DNA of 64,000 bases. Origin: Linum tenue. Its lineage: Eukaryota; Streptophyta; Magnoliopsida; Malpighiales; Linaceae. Where the stretch lies: NCBI GenBank assembly GCA_946122785.1, contig CAMGYJ010000009.1, forward strand, positions 29,175,633 to 29,239,632, given 5' to 3'. The notes under the pieces are model-generated. The model made no database searches. It was not told the DNA's origin and saw nothing but the letters and a program-made list of their open reading frames with translations. Positions 22,335 to 34,959 of this stretch are shown here, piece after piece. Each line of letters starts with the position of its first letter. The stretch's first letter is position 1. The translations under genes and the position numbers were made by a program.

Positions 22335-24484
22335 CAAGTTTCAAAGTCGAATTGCGACCAATTTGCTAATGATTGCTTAGTCGTATACATTGAGAATTTA
22401 AAAATGCGTCGTGATTGCTTATGAAAATAATGATTGTATTAGTCTAGTATTTCTTTAATATATATGAATAAATGATTTAGATATTATTAATTTTAATTAT
22501 GAAAAGAGGACACAGGTACTTTCAGATTCTGCCTCCGACACTAATTGTATGAGTCGGGATGAGGAGGATAACTCAATGGGTTATGCTAAAACTCAAAGTT
22601 GTAAGAATCGAATCAGAGTAGAAATTGGTATTGTAGAACGTTTATACTTTATTGGTTTATTAGCATTAAACAATTAAGAGGTTGTTAATGAATCGGTTCA
22701 CCATAAATAAAAATATTAAAAGTAGAATATCCATAAACATATTAAACCATTATTATATAACCTTAATTACATTGCAAATAGAAGCCTATTATTTCACCAA
22801 AATGAAAATTATTCAATAATAATACAAGTAGTTGAATGACTAATCTAAACTTATCTAATGGCCGACTGTCGATTTTATCGATCAGATCGATTGTTCAATT
22901 ATATTATAACAATGTTATTAAAAATATAAGTCTATCTTTAATAGCAAAATAACATGTCGGGACTTCATATGTCAGGACTTTGCCATCTACATTGGTATTT
23001 TTAATAACAAAAATAAAATTAATTGTTAATGTGACATTCTTGCAACAAATGCAATTGCGCAAAAATGTGGTTTTTTCAACTTTCTTTTACTTTTTCTTCT
23101 TTTTTTCTTTTCATTTGCCATTATTTAAACACGTATGCAATTGTAAGTGATATGTATTGATATAGCTGCAATGAAATTCACATTAGTTGTATTAGAGAAA
23201 TTGTTTTGGTGGCAATAAAGGCAACATATATAATTAGTTTTGTAATTGTATTAATGGTAATGTCAATTTATTACCCAAACATTTTCTAGATTCTTTTATT
23301 TTATTCAAACATATTGGAATACTATTTATTAACCAAACGTATTGTAACTAATCAAAGTTTGGGCATTCATTATGTTACTGTTAATTATTTGCTAAAGGAT
23401 CTCCACGTCAACATCCACATTAGCGTTCACATCATAAATTAAATTAAAAATTAAAAATGGCGAACTAATCTCTCCTCCCCACCGCTGCCGTCCCCTTCAA
23501 ATCGTTCATATGCTCCAGGAGCTTCTCGAGAAAGGTTAGCGGAGCTTCTCGAGTTGTATTTCTTGCAGAGGGCGCGCAGGAGCTTGTTGATTAGGCTGAG
23601 GACGGGGCCACCGGCGGATTCAGGGATGCGAGTGACTCACGAGGGTAGAACGCGCCACCGGTACTCGGCGGAGCTGGGGTTTTAGATGTGGTGGCAGCGG
23701 AGGCAACGTAGTTGGGGAAAGAGGGAGGAGTGGGGGAGAGCAAGCGGCGAAGAATATTGGAGAAGAAGAATCGGGGGGGGGGGAGAGAGTGGATTTTAAT
23801 ATTTGATTGATTGATTTTATTTTTCAAATTTCTTTTTAATTAAAACAAAAACGATCCCGATGGGCACGTTGGCTTCCAACTTAGACTGGTGCTGTTGAGT
23901 CAACAAATGTAATGGAACCGTTAATGGTGGGGTAACAGTTGGATAATTAATAGTATTTCCATATGTTCGGATAAATAAAAGATTCTAAAAAAGATTTGGA
24001 TAAAAAATAGACATTATCTTTGTATTAATGTGAATGTCTAAGAGATGGAGTTTCATTCGAAAACTTGTATGATTACGAAGATACAATATGTCAATCCTTT
24101 TCTCAAATTACTTTAACACTCTGTCCTCGAAAAAAGAAAAGGGGAGGAGAGGAAAATTGTGGTGAGAAAATGTCGGGGCCCACAATTTTTTCCCCGTTCT
24201 CCAAACCAGCTACAGGGACGAGGGACGAAAAGCAGAGAGAAAATTCTACTATTCTACCCTACCCTTCGAATCGAAGGGAAAATCATGTTTTCTCCGTCTC
24301 ATCCTCCTTTTTCTATTTTCATTTCGTTCTTTTTACTTTCACTATTTACTTCGTTGAACTTGGTATGAGAGAAAAAGGCAACCACACCAGATCCGCCGGA
24401 GGCGAGTGAAGATGGAAAAAGAGATAGAATATTTTTCTTTTCTTGTGCTAGCTCGCTAGAAATAAGGTGAGCCAAATGTGACAC
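22335..24484. other. Non-coding spacer, possible short gene fragment
   Basis: Mostly AT-rich with no supported gene. On minus, 23591-23827 could encode a 78-residue Ser/Pro-rich peptide with an N-terminus reminiscent of an organelle transit peptide (PPPRFFFSNILRRLLSPTPP), but it ends abruptly and has no homology I recognise. It could be a captured 5' gene fragment. Confidence 0.4.
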
Positions 24485-25169
24485 CCTATCTCGGCCGAGC
24501 ACTACTTTTACTAAATTGCCTTGAAAATCAAAACACTCAAAGCTTAAACTGCAGCGGAAAAAATTTCATAAATAAAATACTAAAAACACAGTCTTGTAGT
24601 TTAAAGCAATGCCCTAACACGTGGCAAATTAAACCCAAACTCTAAAAAATATCAAACTGATCTCCAGTCTATACTCACAATCATAAAACGTAATAACTAA
24701 CTAGTCTCAACTACTGTTGCTCATAGGAAACTCTAAATGGACATCCTCCAAGACGCTCGTATCGTTCTCCTCTAGCTGGCTTCCCTTGAACTGTTTCTCT
24801 CGATCTCGCTGCTCTCTAACTACTCCTGTAGCTCCTCCTCTATCTCTTCAAACAAGTGAGTGAGTTGGGGTCAGTCTACGCCCTTACGTTTAAAATCTCT
24901 AGTACTTGATTACTTTACTTCAGACACTTAACTTAAACTTGTGAAAGTTGTTTTTACTTCCACTCTAAAAAATCTTAACTCTTAAAACTGCGTGGGAGCT
25001 AAATTTACTCTCCCCTCTTAAAGCTCAAATCTCAACTTAAATCCTTGACTGACACAAGGATCCCTTACTAGGTAGTCCGGTTGCCCAACTAATATGTATG
25101 AGAAGCCATCCAGACTTTCCTTAAACTTAAACTTAGTTAGTGGATTCGTAACGATTCATCCCCCTAACA
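24485..25169. repeat. Unclassified LTR-like sequence, left part
   Basis: Begins TGTGACACCCTATCTCGG and continues beyond the nested retroelement at 32410-33334. The two pieces were probably one repeat before the chromovirus-like element inserted. The TGTGACACC start and CT-rich spacing resemble a gypsy LTR, but no second copy lies in the window to prove it. Confidence 0.35.
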
Positions 25170-26096
25170 TCTTAAACTTATCGTGGTGGCTCTTCTATTA
25201 TGATATCAATTACATCATCATTTAAGTCCCAATTAATCGTTCGAAGATCGATTCAAGTTAACAAGAACAAGGCTGGATATTTTCTAAGTGTGGGAACAGT
25301 TCTGGGAAGCCCACTTTGGCAGGATGTTTCTCTCAATCAGATAAGTAGAAATTCGAGGTTGAGGACTTGTTTTGATGCCTGGATGTTGCTCTACATGTTG
25401 GAGTGCCTGGGGTGTCAAGACAAGGCCAAAAAGATCGAGTTTCAAGCCATCCAAAATCCTATCTTGCAATCTGAAAAATGCTTGATTTTGGCTAAGGCAG
25501 GAAGTGAGTTTGAGATAGCAACTTTGAGCCTTTATGCACGACGTTTGGAAGATGACCAGCTGGAGTTGGAGTTTGGGATGAAACTATAAAACTTTCTAAA
25601 CCTAGAAAAGGGATTGGCTGACCTCGAATCAAGCCAGAAGACCTTTTCCAGAAGCTTGAAGTTGGTAAGAAGAGCTGTTTCTGGACAGTTTACGCGGAGA
25701 AGAAGAAGTGTTTCTTTGGCTGCAAGTTTCCTTGTTTAATCGATTTCCTTTCCTTTCCTTGTTTAGTTTTAGATTTTTTCCTTGCTCATTTAGAATTATG
25801 GTAGGATAGTTCTTAGTTATAAATAGCTTCGTTCAATGCTTGTAAAGAGACGTTGTGAGTTTTAATGAAAGATTACTCCGAGGAGTTTCCCTTGAGCAGG
25901 AGTGCTTAAGTTTGGTCTTGGATTGAGATCCTAGACTTGCAGACTTCGAGATCAATTCCATCATCATTGATCTCGTGGTGTTTCTCTACCCAAACCAGCC
26001 TTTTCCCCTTCGTGTTGAAGTTGCTAGCTTGGTTCGTTTTACCCACAAAACCCGTACCCTGTTACTACGAAACTACCATTACTCCACCACCCTTGC

Positions 26097-26414
26097 TGTT
26101 GATATGACTTGAATCGGATTATCAGCCGCTACGACTGGTAACCGGGGGTCTCGCTGACCTGTAACCGTTTCCTTTGCTAGATTGGATTAGGTTTAGACCC
26201 ACATGGAGAAGTACTATAAATACTTCTCATACTCCTCTGTAATCTGTAATCTCCTCAGTATAGTGAAACTGGCTCTCTCTCGCCCGTGGACTAGCTAACA
26301 CACATCGTGTTAGTGAACCACGTAAATCGTGTGTCGTGTTTTCGATTCTCGCTTTCGTATTCTTGCTTTGTCGATCCCGGCGGTTTCCCGATCCGTAGCA
26401 GCGTGTTTATAACA
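26097..26414 (+). repeat. 5' LTR of the young copia
   Basis: 318-bp LTR containing TACTATAAATACTTC (a TATA-like box near 26210) and the GTGGACTAG...CACGTAAATCGTGTG segment near its end. Confidence 0.96.
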
Positions 26415-26416
26415 AG

Positions 26417-26429
26417 TGGTATCAGAGCC
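26417..26429 (+). other. Primer-binding site (initiator tRNA-Met)
   Basis: TGGTATCAGAGCC two bases after the 5' LTR is complementary to the 3' end of plant initiator tRNA-Met, where copia minus-strand synthesis starts. Confidence 0.93.
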
Positions 26430-26467
26430 GCGGCTGGAAATCAGGCTAGGGTTTTCGATTCAGAAGA

Positions 26468-29400
26468 ATGACGTCGGTGAACATGAAGATCGAAAAGTTC
26501 ACGGGGAAGAACAGCTTCGCTATATGGCAGATCAAGATGCAGGCTTTACTAAAACAGCAAGGGCTGTGGGGGCCGCTGTCTGCGAAACAGAAGAAGGCAG
26601 CGGTCGATGACGATGAGTGGAATACCCTGGAGGAGAAGGCCCACTCGACCATCATGCTATCGTTGTCTGATGACGTCATCATTGAAGTCGCTGCTGAGAA
26701 GACTGCCGCGGGCTTGTGGTTGAAACTAGAGAGTCTGTACATGACTAAGTCTCTAACCAACAAGCTGCATCTCAAGCAACGGTTGTTCAGCTTGAGGATG
26801 CAAGAAGGTACGCCTTTGAGGGAACATCTCCAACAACTTAACTCTATTTTGCTGGATCTGCGTAATATAGATGTTCAAGTTGATGACGAGGATGCTGCCC
26901 TAATCCTGCTGGTTTCTTTGCCGAGTTCATATGAGAATTTCGTTGATTCTTTTATTGCCGGTAAAGAAAGCGTGTCGTTGGAGGATGTCAGGTCTGCTCT
27001 TCATACGAGAGAGATCAGACATAAGGCGTCCGGATCTGGTACAGGTGGTGAGGCATCGGGTTTGGCTGTTACAGGTGGAAAGGGAAAGAAGAAATCTGGT
27101 AAAGGGAATTCGAGCAAGAATTCCAAGGGTCCCGGTCCACAGCCAGGTGATGCGTGTCACAACTGTAAGGAAGTGGGGCATTGGAAGTACAACTGTCCCA
27201 AGAGAAGAGGGCAACAGAAGAAACAAGGTTCAGTTGCCGTGGCAGAAGTGGACAACAGTTCTGAAGACGATCTCGCCTTGGCTGTAGATGAGAAGGCACA
27301 TCGTGGTGATGTGTGGTTTCTGGATACTGCAGCCTCATACCATATGTCTCCGAACAGGGATTGCTTCACAACCTACGAGCAGATAGATGGTGGTAACGTG
27401 GTCATGGCTAATGGAGCTGTCTGCAAGGTTGTTGGAATCGGGTCCATAAAGGTTCGGACACATGATGGTTCGTTCTGTACCGTGAATGATGTCAGACATG
27501 TTCCACGAATGACGAAGAACCTGATCTCCTTGAGTCTACTCGACAGCAAGGGTTTCAGTTTCAAAGGAAAAGGTGGAGTTGTGTATGTCTGCAAGGGTTC
27601 GAGGAAGGTACTGAAGGGCGTGAAGCGTGGGACCTTGTATGCATTACAAGGGTCTGTGTTGTCTGGTTCTGCTGCAGTTGCATCGTCTCAGGTTCAACAG
27701 GAAGATATGACCACTCTCTGGCACATGAGACTGGGGCATATGAGTGAACAGGGGATGCAAGTTCTATCGAAGAGGGATCTTCTTTGCGGGCACAAGGTGC
27801 AGAATTTGGAATTCTGTGAGCATAGTGTGTTTGGGAAGCTACATCGCAGCAAGTTTCCCAAGAAGGGTATCCACCGGACAAAGGGGATACTAGATTACCT
27901 CCACTCCGACTGTTGGGGTCCTTCACGAGTTGAATCCATTGGAGGCAGCAGGTATTTTCTGTCTATTATTGATGATTATTCGAGATTTACTTGGATTTTC
28001 ATGATGAAGCAGAAAAGTGAGGCTTTCACGAAGTTCAAGCAGTGGAAGACATTGGTGGAGAATCAGACCGGGAAGAAGATCAAGAAGCTGCGAACGGACA
28101 ATGGTCTGGAGTTCTGCAGTTCTGAGTTCAACGAATTCTGCAAGGATGAAGGGATTGCCCGTCATCGGACTGTTAGAGATACACCTCAGCAGAATGGCGT
28201 TGCAGAAAGAATGAACCAGACATTGTTGGAGAGAGCACGGTGCATGCTCTCTAATGCTGGACTAGAGAGAAGATTCTGGGCAGAAGTAGTAAACATGGCG
28301 TGCTTCCTGATCAACCGTGGACCTCACACAGGTATCGAGTGTAAGACTCCTTATGAGGTGTGGTATGGTAAGCCTGCTGATTACTCTTCACTGAAAGTTT
28401 TTGGGTGTCCTGTTTATTATCATGTGGATGAGGGTAAGCTGAACCCAAGGGCAAAGAAGGGTGTATTTGTGGGTTACGGAGATGGAGTTAAGGGATTTCG
28501 AGTCTGGTCACCTTCTGAGCATCGCGTTATACTTAGTAGAAATGTGATATTTGATGAGAAGTCTATGTTTAACCCCATGTTGAAGGTTACTGTTGTTGAA
28601 GGTAGCAGGAATGTTGATAAACAGGTGGAGCTGCAAACTCTCAATGAGAGTGAGTTTGAGCACCAAGGTGGAGAAGATCAACATGATGAGGATGTCTCTG
28701 CAGAGCCAGAAACTTCAGAGTCCAGTGCACGAGCTCAACAGTCTATTACTTCCGGTAGACCAAAGAGAGCGACTGCAGGAGTACCTCCACAGAGGTATGG
28801 CTTCGAGGACATGGTGGCGTATTCATTTCAGGTTGCTGAGGAAGTGGATGCAGGAGAGCCACAGTCCTATAGAGAAGCAGTTTCGGGTGGTGAAGCCGAT
28901 CAGTGGCTTGCCGCAATGGGAGATGAGATGGAATCCCATGACAGGAATCAGACTTGGGAGCTAGTCAAACGACCACAGGGAAGGAAGATTGTTACAAACA
29001 AGTGGATCTACAAGAAGAAGGAAGGAATCACTTCTAAAGAGGGCATGAAATTTAAAGCTCGGGTGGTTGCACGAGGCTTCTCGCAGAGGGAAGGAGTTGA
29101 CTACAATGAGATTTTCTCACCAGTGGTCAGACATACTTCGATCAGAGTGCTACTAGCAATAGTGGCACATTATGACTTGGAGCTTGAGCAGCTAGACGTG
29201 AAGACAGCTTTCCTGCATGGAGAGTTGGAGGAAGAAATTTACATGACTCAGCCAGAAGGATTCGAGGTTCCAGGAAAAGAAGACTATGTTTGTAAGCTGA
29301 AGAAGTCCTTGTATGGACTTAAGCAATCTCCGAGGCAGTGGTACAAGAGATTTGACAGCTACATGCTTGAGCTGGGCTACAACAGAAGTCCATATGATTG

Positions 29401-30412
29401 TTGTGTATATCACAGCAAGGCAGAAGATGGTTCGATGATATATCTAGTTCTGTATGTGGATGATATGCTCATAGCTGCGAGGTCAAAGTCTGATATCCAG
29501 AAGTTAAAGGGGCTTCTCAGTGCTGAGTTTGAGATGAAGGATTTGGGAGCTGCTCAGAAGATCTTGGGTATGGAGATTTACAGGGACAGGTCGAAGAAGA
29601 AGCTTTTCTTGTCACAGAAGAGCTACATCCAGAAGATATTGTCGAGGTTTGGCATGTCTTCAGCAAAGCCCTTAAATACTCCTAGTGCTTCAAATGTTCA
29701 TCTATCCTCGGCTTATGCACCGCAGTCAGAGGCTGAGAAGGAGTACATGTCGAGAGTCCCATATGCTAGTGCAGTAGGTAGCTTGATGTACGCTATGGTA
29801 TGCACTAGACCTGATCTTGCACATGCTGTTAGTGTTGTTAGCAGGTTTATGATACAACCTGGGAAGGAGCATTGGCAAGCTGTGAAGAGGATCTTCCGGT
29901 ACCTTAAGGGTACACCTGATGTGGGGATTAGCTTCGGAAGTGATGCAGAGTGCTTGGTGTCTGGGTATTCTGACTCGGACTATGCTGGAGATGTTGACAC
30001 GAGGAGATCGATGACCGGTTATGTATTCACTCTTGGGAGTTCTGTAGTGAGCTGGAAGGCAACTTTGCAGTCGGCGGTGACATTGTCTACTACTGAGGCA
30101 GAGTATATGGCGTTGACAGAAGCTACTAAGGAGGGAATATGGTTGAAGGGACTGGTTGGTGATCTTGGTCTACATCATGATCAGGCAGTGGTGTATTGCG
30201 ACAGTTTGAGTGCAATATGCTTGGCCAAGGATCAAGTCCACCATGAGAGGACTAAGCACATCGATGTGAGGTATCATTTCTTGAGGACAGAGAAGAGGAT
30301 TAAGGTGAAGAAGGTTGGCACCGCGGATAATCCTGCTGATATGTTCACGAAGCCGGTTCCACATGGCAAGTTCCAACACTGCTTGGACTTGCTGAATGTC
30401 TTGAGTGGGTGA
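26468..30412 (+). CDS. Copia gag-pol polyprotein, intact
   Basis: 1314 codons without a stop. Domains in order: gag (about 1-225), CCHC zinc knuckle [14 protein letters not shown] (230-243), aspartic protease around DTAASYHM (286-293), GAG-pre-integrase block LWHMRLGH, integrase core from DCWGPS (481) through DNGLEF to the [10 protein letters not shown] block, reverse transcriptase with YVDDM at 996-1000, and RNase H with [12 protein letters not shown] near 1244-1255 and [12 protein letters not shown]. Sequence style and domain order fit the Tork/TNT1-like side of plant copia elements. The protease reads DTAAS rather than DTGAS; Ala or Cys at this place occurs in related families, so I do not treat it as a defect. 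With near-identical LTRs this is a good candidate for a recently active autonomous element. Confidence 0.96.
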   Translation: MTSVNMKIEKFTGKNSFAIWQIKMQALLKQQGLWGPLSAKQKKAAVDDDEWNTLEEKAHSTIMLSLSDDVIIEVAAEKTAAGLWLKLESLYMTKSLTNKLHLKQRLFSLRMQEGTPLREHLQQLNSILLDLRNIDVQVDDEDAALILLVSLPSSYENFVDSFIAGKESVSLEDVRSALHTREIRHKASGSGTGGEASGLAVTGGKGKKKSGKGNSSKNSKGPGPQPGDACHNCKEVGHWKYNCPKRRGQQKKQGSVAVAEVDNSSEDDLALAVDEKAHRGDVWFLDTAASYHMSPNRDCFTTYEQIDGGNVVMANGAVCKVVGIGSIKVRTHDGSFCTVNDVRHVPRMTKNLISLSLLDSKGFSFKGKGGVVYVCKGSRKVLKGVKRGTLYALQGSVLSGSAAVASSQVQQEDMTTLWHMRLGHMSEQGMQVLSKRDLLCGHKVQNLEFCEHSVFGKLHRSKFPKKGIHRTKGILDYLHSDCWGPSRVESIGGSRYFLSIIDDYSRFTWIFMMKQKSEAFTKFKQWKTLVENQTGKKIKKLRTDNGLEFCSSEFNEFCKDEGIARHRTVRDTPQQNGVAERMNQTLLERARCMLSNAGLERRFWAEVVNMACFLINRGPHTGIECKTPYEVWYGKPADYSSLKVFGCPVYYHVDEGKLNPRAKKGVFVGYGDGVKGFRVWSPSEHRVILSRNVIFDEKSMFNPMLKVTVVEGSRNVDKQVELQTLNESEFEHQGGEDQHDEDVSAEPETSESSARAQQSITSGRPKRATAGVPPQRYGFEDMVAYSFQVAEEVDAGEPQSYREAVSGGEADQWLAAMGDEMESHDRNQTWELVKRPQGRKIVTNKWIYKKKEGITSKEGMKFKARVVARGFSQREGVDYNEIFSPVVRHTSIRVLLAIVAHYDLELEQLDVKTAFLHGELEEEIYMTQPEGFEVPGKEDYVCKLKKSLYGLKQSPRQWYKRFDSYMLELGYNRSPYDCCVYHSKAEDGSMIYLVLYVDDMLIAARSKSDIQKLKGLLSAEFEMKDLGAAQKILGMEIYRDRSKKKLFLSQKSYIQKILSRFGMSSAKPLNTPSASNVHLSSAYAPQSEAEKEYMSRVPYASAVGSLMYAMVCTRPDLAHAVSVVSRFMIQPGKEHWQAVKRIFRYLKGTPDVGISFGSDAECLVSGYSDSDYAGDVDTRRSMTGYVFTLGSSVVSWKATLQSAVTLSTTEAEYMALTEATKEGIWLKGLVGDLGLHHDQAVVYCDSLSAICLAKDQVHHERTKHIDVRYHFLRTEKRIKVKKVGTADNPADMFTKPVPHGKFQHCLDLLNVLSG

Positions 30413-30506
30413 CTCCGCCCTACGGGGCATTGATGGCGGGAGAGAGAGAAGGAGCAGAGTACATCAGAGATTTCAGAGGAAGAGGATTCAAGTCAAGGTG
30501 GAGATT

Positions 30507-30824
30507 TGTTGATATGACTTGAATCGGATTATCAGCCGCTACGACTGGTAACCGGGGGTCTCGCTGACCTGTAACCGTTTCCTTTGCTAGATTGGATTAG
30601 GTTTAGACCCACATGGAGAAGTACTATAAATACTTCTCATACTCCTCTGTAATCTGTAATCTCCTCAGTATAGTGAAACTGGCTCTCTCTCGCCCGTGGA
30701 CTAGCTAACACACATCGTGTTAGTGAACCACGTAAATCGTGTGTCGTGTTTTCGATTCTCGCTTTCGTATTCTTGCTTTGTCGATCCCGGCGGTTTCCCG
30801 ATCCGTAACAGCGTGTTTATAACA
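30507..30824 (+). repeat. 3' LTR of the young copia
   Basis: 318 bp, identical to the 5' LTR except for one transition by eye. Confidence 0.96.
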
Positions 30825-30874
30825 CTTGCCTTTGATGCGTGTTTGAAGTTCGAGACCCTCCTTGGGGCTCATCA

Positions 30875-32001
30875 AGTGGCATCAAATCCTTAGGTTCAAA
30901 CACAGTAGCCATGACGCGTTGGACAAGGTCTAAAGGACCCATGTCCAGTGATCCTGCCGTTTGACAAAAACCAGAGGAAGAGTCTGATTCCGACGAGGAA
31001 ATTGAAGGCGATTCTTCCATGGCGGGACAGTTCAACACCACCGAGTTCAAATAGGGCTGGTATTCCAGGCCCAATTCGAAAAGATCGATCAAAAGCTTGA
31101 GCAGCAAGGGCAGAGACTCGATGCCCTGTCTCAAACATTGCCAGAAGTAGGACATACCGCGGAGATCGCTTATGGTAGGGAAACTGATACTGATCACGAG
31201 TGAGGGAATCGAGAGCTAGTGGCTTGGATTGAGTATCTAGAAAAGCAGTTGATAGTCCACAATCACGAGCTCGGACGACGTAATCGCGAATTTCGCGATT
31301 TTCAGGGAAGGCAGCAAGAAATAGAGGATGTGATTCCTCATGGAATCAAATTGACGATCCCATCCTTTCAGGGAACGTTGAATGCCTCTACATACCTCAA
31401 TTGGGAACAGAAGATCATATTGTTCTTCAAGTGTGTTCAATTCACCGAACAACAGAAGCTGGCCATGATCACCTACGAATTTTTGGACTATGCCGCACAA
31501 TGGTGGGAGAGGTTGTAGCTTCGTCGCCGACAAAACCATCAACCTCCAATGGCGACTTGGGAGGAGCTGCGAGGACTGATGAGGGAGTGTTTCGTTCCGG
31601 GTTATTACAACCGTGAACTCCATGACACGTTACAAGGAATTCATCAAGGCGTGAGGACCGTTGAAGAATACTTCCGAGAGCTCGAACTGCTCTTAATGCG
31701 AGGGGATGTACGTGAGGACAAAGAGGCAACAATTTCACGATTTCAACGTGGTTTGAATTGTGATATTCTACAGGAAGTCGAGCTCAGGTCTTTTGTTTAC
31801 CTTGAGGAGGCAGTTCACCTCGCAACCAAAAATTGAGAAGCAATTGAAACTACAGGGTATGGGCAGAAGATTCACTACCACCAGTAGCACACCTAAGCCG
31901 GTTCCTGAATCCGAATTGAAGCCAGAATTGATGAACAAACCCACAAGGCAGATTGCTACACCAACCCAGGAGAGACAAGGATCGTCTAGTGAGTGTATGA
32001 G
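30875..32001 (+). pseudogene. Gypsy (chromovirus-like) gag remnant
   Basis: The frames 31219-31518 and 31549-31836 lie in the same phase and are separated by a TAG at 31516-31518. Together they show a plant gypsy gag: IKLTIPSFQGTLNASTYLNWE, YAAQWWERL, TWEELRGLMRECFVPGYY and VEEYFRELELLLMRGDVRED, the pattern of Tekay/Del-type chromovirus gag. A TGA ends it at 31834-31836 before any zinc knuckle. The region upstream (30900-31200) is acidic and contains further stops. No enzyme domain follows before the right LTR at 32002, so this is a dead gag. Confidence 0.8.
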
Positions 32002-32409
32002 ACTTATCGTGGTGGCTCTTATCAATTTCATCATCATTTAAGTCGCAATTAATCGTTCGAAGATCAATTCAATTTAACGAGAACCAGGCTAGAAATTTTC
32101 TAAGTGCGGGAACAGTTCTGGGAAGCCCACTTTGGCGGGATGTTTCTCTCAATTGAGCATGAGTGCTTAAGTTTGGTATTGGATTGAGATCCTAGACTTG
32201 CAGACCTCAAGATCAATTCTATCATCATTGATCTTGTTGTGTTTCTCTACCCAAACCAGCCTCTTCCCCTTCGTGTTGAAGTTGCTAGCTTGGTTCATTT
32301 TACCCACAAAACCCTTACCCTGTTACTACGAAACTATCATCACTCCACCACCCTTGCCTTTGCTGCGTGTTTGAGAGTTCGAGACCCTCCTTGGGGCTCA
32401 TCATCTTAA

Positions 32410-33334
32410 CCATGATTCTCAAGAGCATAACTGCTGCTCATCTTAAAAGTCTCAAGAGTATAATTGCTGCTCTATCTCAAAATCTCAAATGGCGCTAGTG
32501 ACTAAAAACTCTCAAGAGCACAAGAGCAACAGACTGGTGCTAGTGACTAAAAACTCTTAAAACGGCTCCACCTTCTTCTTAGGTGAAATACTTTTTAAAA
32601 AAGTGACTTGTTCTTTAACTTTAACAATAACTCATAAACGTAAAGCTTCAAAGTAAGAAATAAACTCGTACACATTCACTTCAAATAATAGCTCAACCAA
32701 AGCAGATATCATCAAACATAATAATGTAGTCTCAAACATGAATCAAATAGTGTGCATACATCACATAAATCAATACTTGAAAATACTCAATGCAAATGCT
32801 GGAAAAAAATCGTAAGGCATAGAATTTACCCCATTTACACTCACATAAAAAAAAAGACTCTGCTTGGACTCTGAAAGTTCCAAAACTCCCTATTATAATA
32901 TTCTCCTCGCTACCATGATTCCATAGGCGCCGACGGTTCCTCGTTTGGACATCAAACGAACAAGTTATGGTCAAAATAAACATTCTACTAGTTTTCAAAG
33001 TTTCAGGTATCGTAACTGAAACTTTTCCAGTCAAAGAGTTACCAGAATCTCTCTGCAAAATCACATAACTACTCTTCAAAAATGTGTTTGAACTATCAAG
33101 AATGTTACCTGAACTTGACAGATTTTTGTCCAAACTTTCGAGGCTCCGTTCACCTTCGTCCGACCTCGGAATTTGATTTCGTCGAGACCAAGATGCCTCT
33201 AGGATTGTCCTCTTTGTCATAGTAACCACATTTTCCTCAATTTTCATCGTCATTGCATCAATCATGCCCGCTCTCTCGGTAGGCCACTCTCCTTATGAAG
33301 CTCGTACACGGCTGCTCGCTGGTGGCGACAAAAC
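32410..33334. repeat. Unclassified LTR-like sequence, right part
   Basis: Continuation of 24485-25169 across the nested element. It has short internal repeats CTCAAGAGCATAACTGCTGC and CTAGTGACTAAAAACTCT (about 32410-32560). A minus-strand frame at 32732-33265 has no recognisable domain and I regard it as chance. The right edge is cut by the insertion of gypsy element 3. Confidence 0.35.
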
Positions 33335-33871
33335 TGCAAGTGCACAGTGTCGTACAAGTAATAAAGTGTAAGTAAAATTATCGTTCTCTAGGGGATTGGT
33401 GGAATTCAATAATTAACAAATTTAGTTCAAGAAAATACAGGAATTGCACAGGTTGTAATCAGGTGATGATTTGCAAAGATCGCACAAATTAAGTAACTCG
33501 ATAAATCTACTATTTTGGAGAAATTGATATTGGAGAGTTCTGAGGGAAACACAAGATTTTGCTATTTTACCTCAGTAAATTTAATTACCCTTGTCAATCA
33601 ATTTAATCCATATTTCTACAGTCAGGATACCTCTAATTTGATAGCTATCTCTATCGAGAATTATCACGTACTAACTAATTAAGACAATTTCTACTATCGT
33701 AGTTAACTGAATTAATTAGTTAGCCTTAAGAAAGATATCCCTAAAATGGCTGCATAATTTCCAATTTAATCCCCTATCTCTTTGATAGGCAATTATGTTG
33801 TGTGAAATATGTTCGGTTACTTGGTTTTCACTATCGTTATTAACCTAGAAAACTATAAATCATTATGAAGG

Positions 33872-34676
33872 TGACTCACTCCTACTGTCACTCTAGAAAA
33901 TGGCCAAGTGTAACCACTTCCTAAAGCTTAGTATAGCGGGTTTGGGTTTTATTGTCAACCCTGGTCCTAGATGTGATGACTACTCGGTGAATTCTCGTTA
34001 TCTAGCAGTGAACTTTTAGTGCAGATTCAAGCAAACAAAAACACAAAGCAAGTTAAACGGTTGTTGTCAAGTCAAGAGAGGTCACCCGGATATGGTTCCC
34101 CCTAGACTGCAGTTAAGTCGGATTGCAATTTACCAAGTTCAGTTTTCATGAAAGTTATACTGCGGAAGGTTCTTAAATAGTCTGAAGTCTCGACTAAAGG
34201 TCTCCAGACCCTCTCAATCTGAGTCTCTAGCGGGCGACTAACCTCCACCGGAGTAAACAGATTGAGGCCCTAGCGAACCAAACCTCCACTACCGAATTGA
34301 ATTCGGTACAGAATAGCGAATTGGCTCCTCGACTAAAGTCACCAATTCGCCACCTTCGATTAAGGATACTCTATCAACCTAGGCAGATATTCTCATTCTA
34401 GGTCAAAGCAGAAACAACAGGAATTTGATCAGGATTCAAGTCATTCAATCATTCAAACCTCAATCGACTATAATCAATTCACAAATTTTGTACTTGGGTT
34501 CATACAATCAGACCTAGCATACAAATCTAGGGTTCCCCATATCCAGATGAATGGGGGAACTACTCCATAGAGAAAGAAGCAAAAGCAGATTCAGACGCGG
34601 AAATCATACTGTGAAGACGGATTTCTGCTCCTGGACGTTTAATCGACACTTCTCCAAGCTCAAGCTGGGCTCCAAT
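33872..34676 (-). repeat. Truncated 3' LTR of element 1
   Basis: Similar to 38433-39243, starting TGACTCACTC. At about 34676 the LTR stops in GATGAAGAT and runs straight into extra-ORF sequence (GCTCCTCTGG...), so the rest of the LTR and the purine tract were deleted at a short GATG-like overlap. Confidence 0.85.
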
Positions 34677-34679
34677 GGT

Positions 34680-34944
34680 GATGAAGATGCTCCTCTGGAG
34701 GGTGACAAGCCTGGAGCAGGTGCTCCGAGTACTCCATCAATCGGCGGCCTCGATCTCTCTCCCGCTCGATGAGAGCACTAGTGACTCCCATGTGGGTCTC
34801 CAAGCGGCCAAGGCGCTCGTCAACTCCCGCCAGCCTGGACCGGTACTCGGCCTGGTGGGCCGAATACTGCTGGTAAAACTGGACCTGATGGTCCATGAGC
34901 TGCTGGTTCTGAAGACCGAGCTGCTGGAACTGGAGATCCTTCAA
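34680..34944 (-). pseudogene. End of the extra (ATHILA-type) ORF, element 1
   Basis: Minus-strand sequence with MDHQVQFYQQYSAHQAEYRS, then RLETHMGV and IERERDR, is homologous to the C-terminal part of the extra ORF of element 2 at 47498-47806. It looks like a coiled-coil-prone, Gln- and charge-rich tail. Only this part survives in element 1. Confidence 0.7.
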
Positions 34945-34959
34945 ACGCGGCGTTATATA

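Larger units (their letters stand above)
26097..30824 (+). mobile_element. Complete young Ty1/copia retrotransposon
   Basis: Both LTRs are 318 bp and begin TGTTGATATGACTTG and end TTTATAACA. By eye they differ at one base (GTAGCAG versus GTAACAG near the 3' end). The target duplication CTTGC is exact (26092-26096 and 30825-30829). An initiator-Met primer-binding site, TGGTATCAGAGCC, follows the first LTR, and a purine tract AAGGTGGAGA precedes the second. One uninterrupted polyprotein frame fills the interior. It inserted into the left LTR of the chromovirus-like element. Confidence 0.97.
25175..32404 (+). mobile_element. Gag-only chromovirus-like gypsy element with nested copia
   Basis: Two long direct repeats enclose a gag region: the left LTR is 25175-30874 (interrupted by the copia at 26097-30829) and the right LTR 32002-32404. 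Both share CTTATCGTGGTGGCTCTT, GGGAACAGTTCTGGGAAGCC and TTCGAGACCCTCCTTGGGGC in order. The right LTR lacks about 550 bp present in the left (after TTTCTCTCAAT, resuming at TTGAGCA). Just after the left LTR AGTGGCATCAAATCC looks like a primer-binding site of the initiator-tRNA-Met type with changes. TCTTA is present at both outer borders (25170-25174 and 32405-32409), a candidate 5-bp target duplication. Only gag remains; protease, RT and integrase are absent. Confidence 0.75.

Noticed and set aside
25200..25589. 129-codon plus-strand frame
   Set aside because: Lies inside the left LTR of the gag-only gypsy element; the right LTR lacks most of it.
27323..27346. DTAAS in place of DTGAS as a protease defect in the young copia
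   Set aside because: Substitution at this residue occurs in related copia families, and all else is intact.
32732..33265. 177-codon minus-strand frame
   Set aside because: Lies in LTR-like sequence, no recognisable domain, not continued elsewhere.
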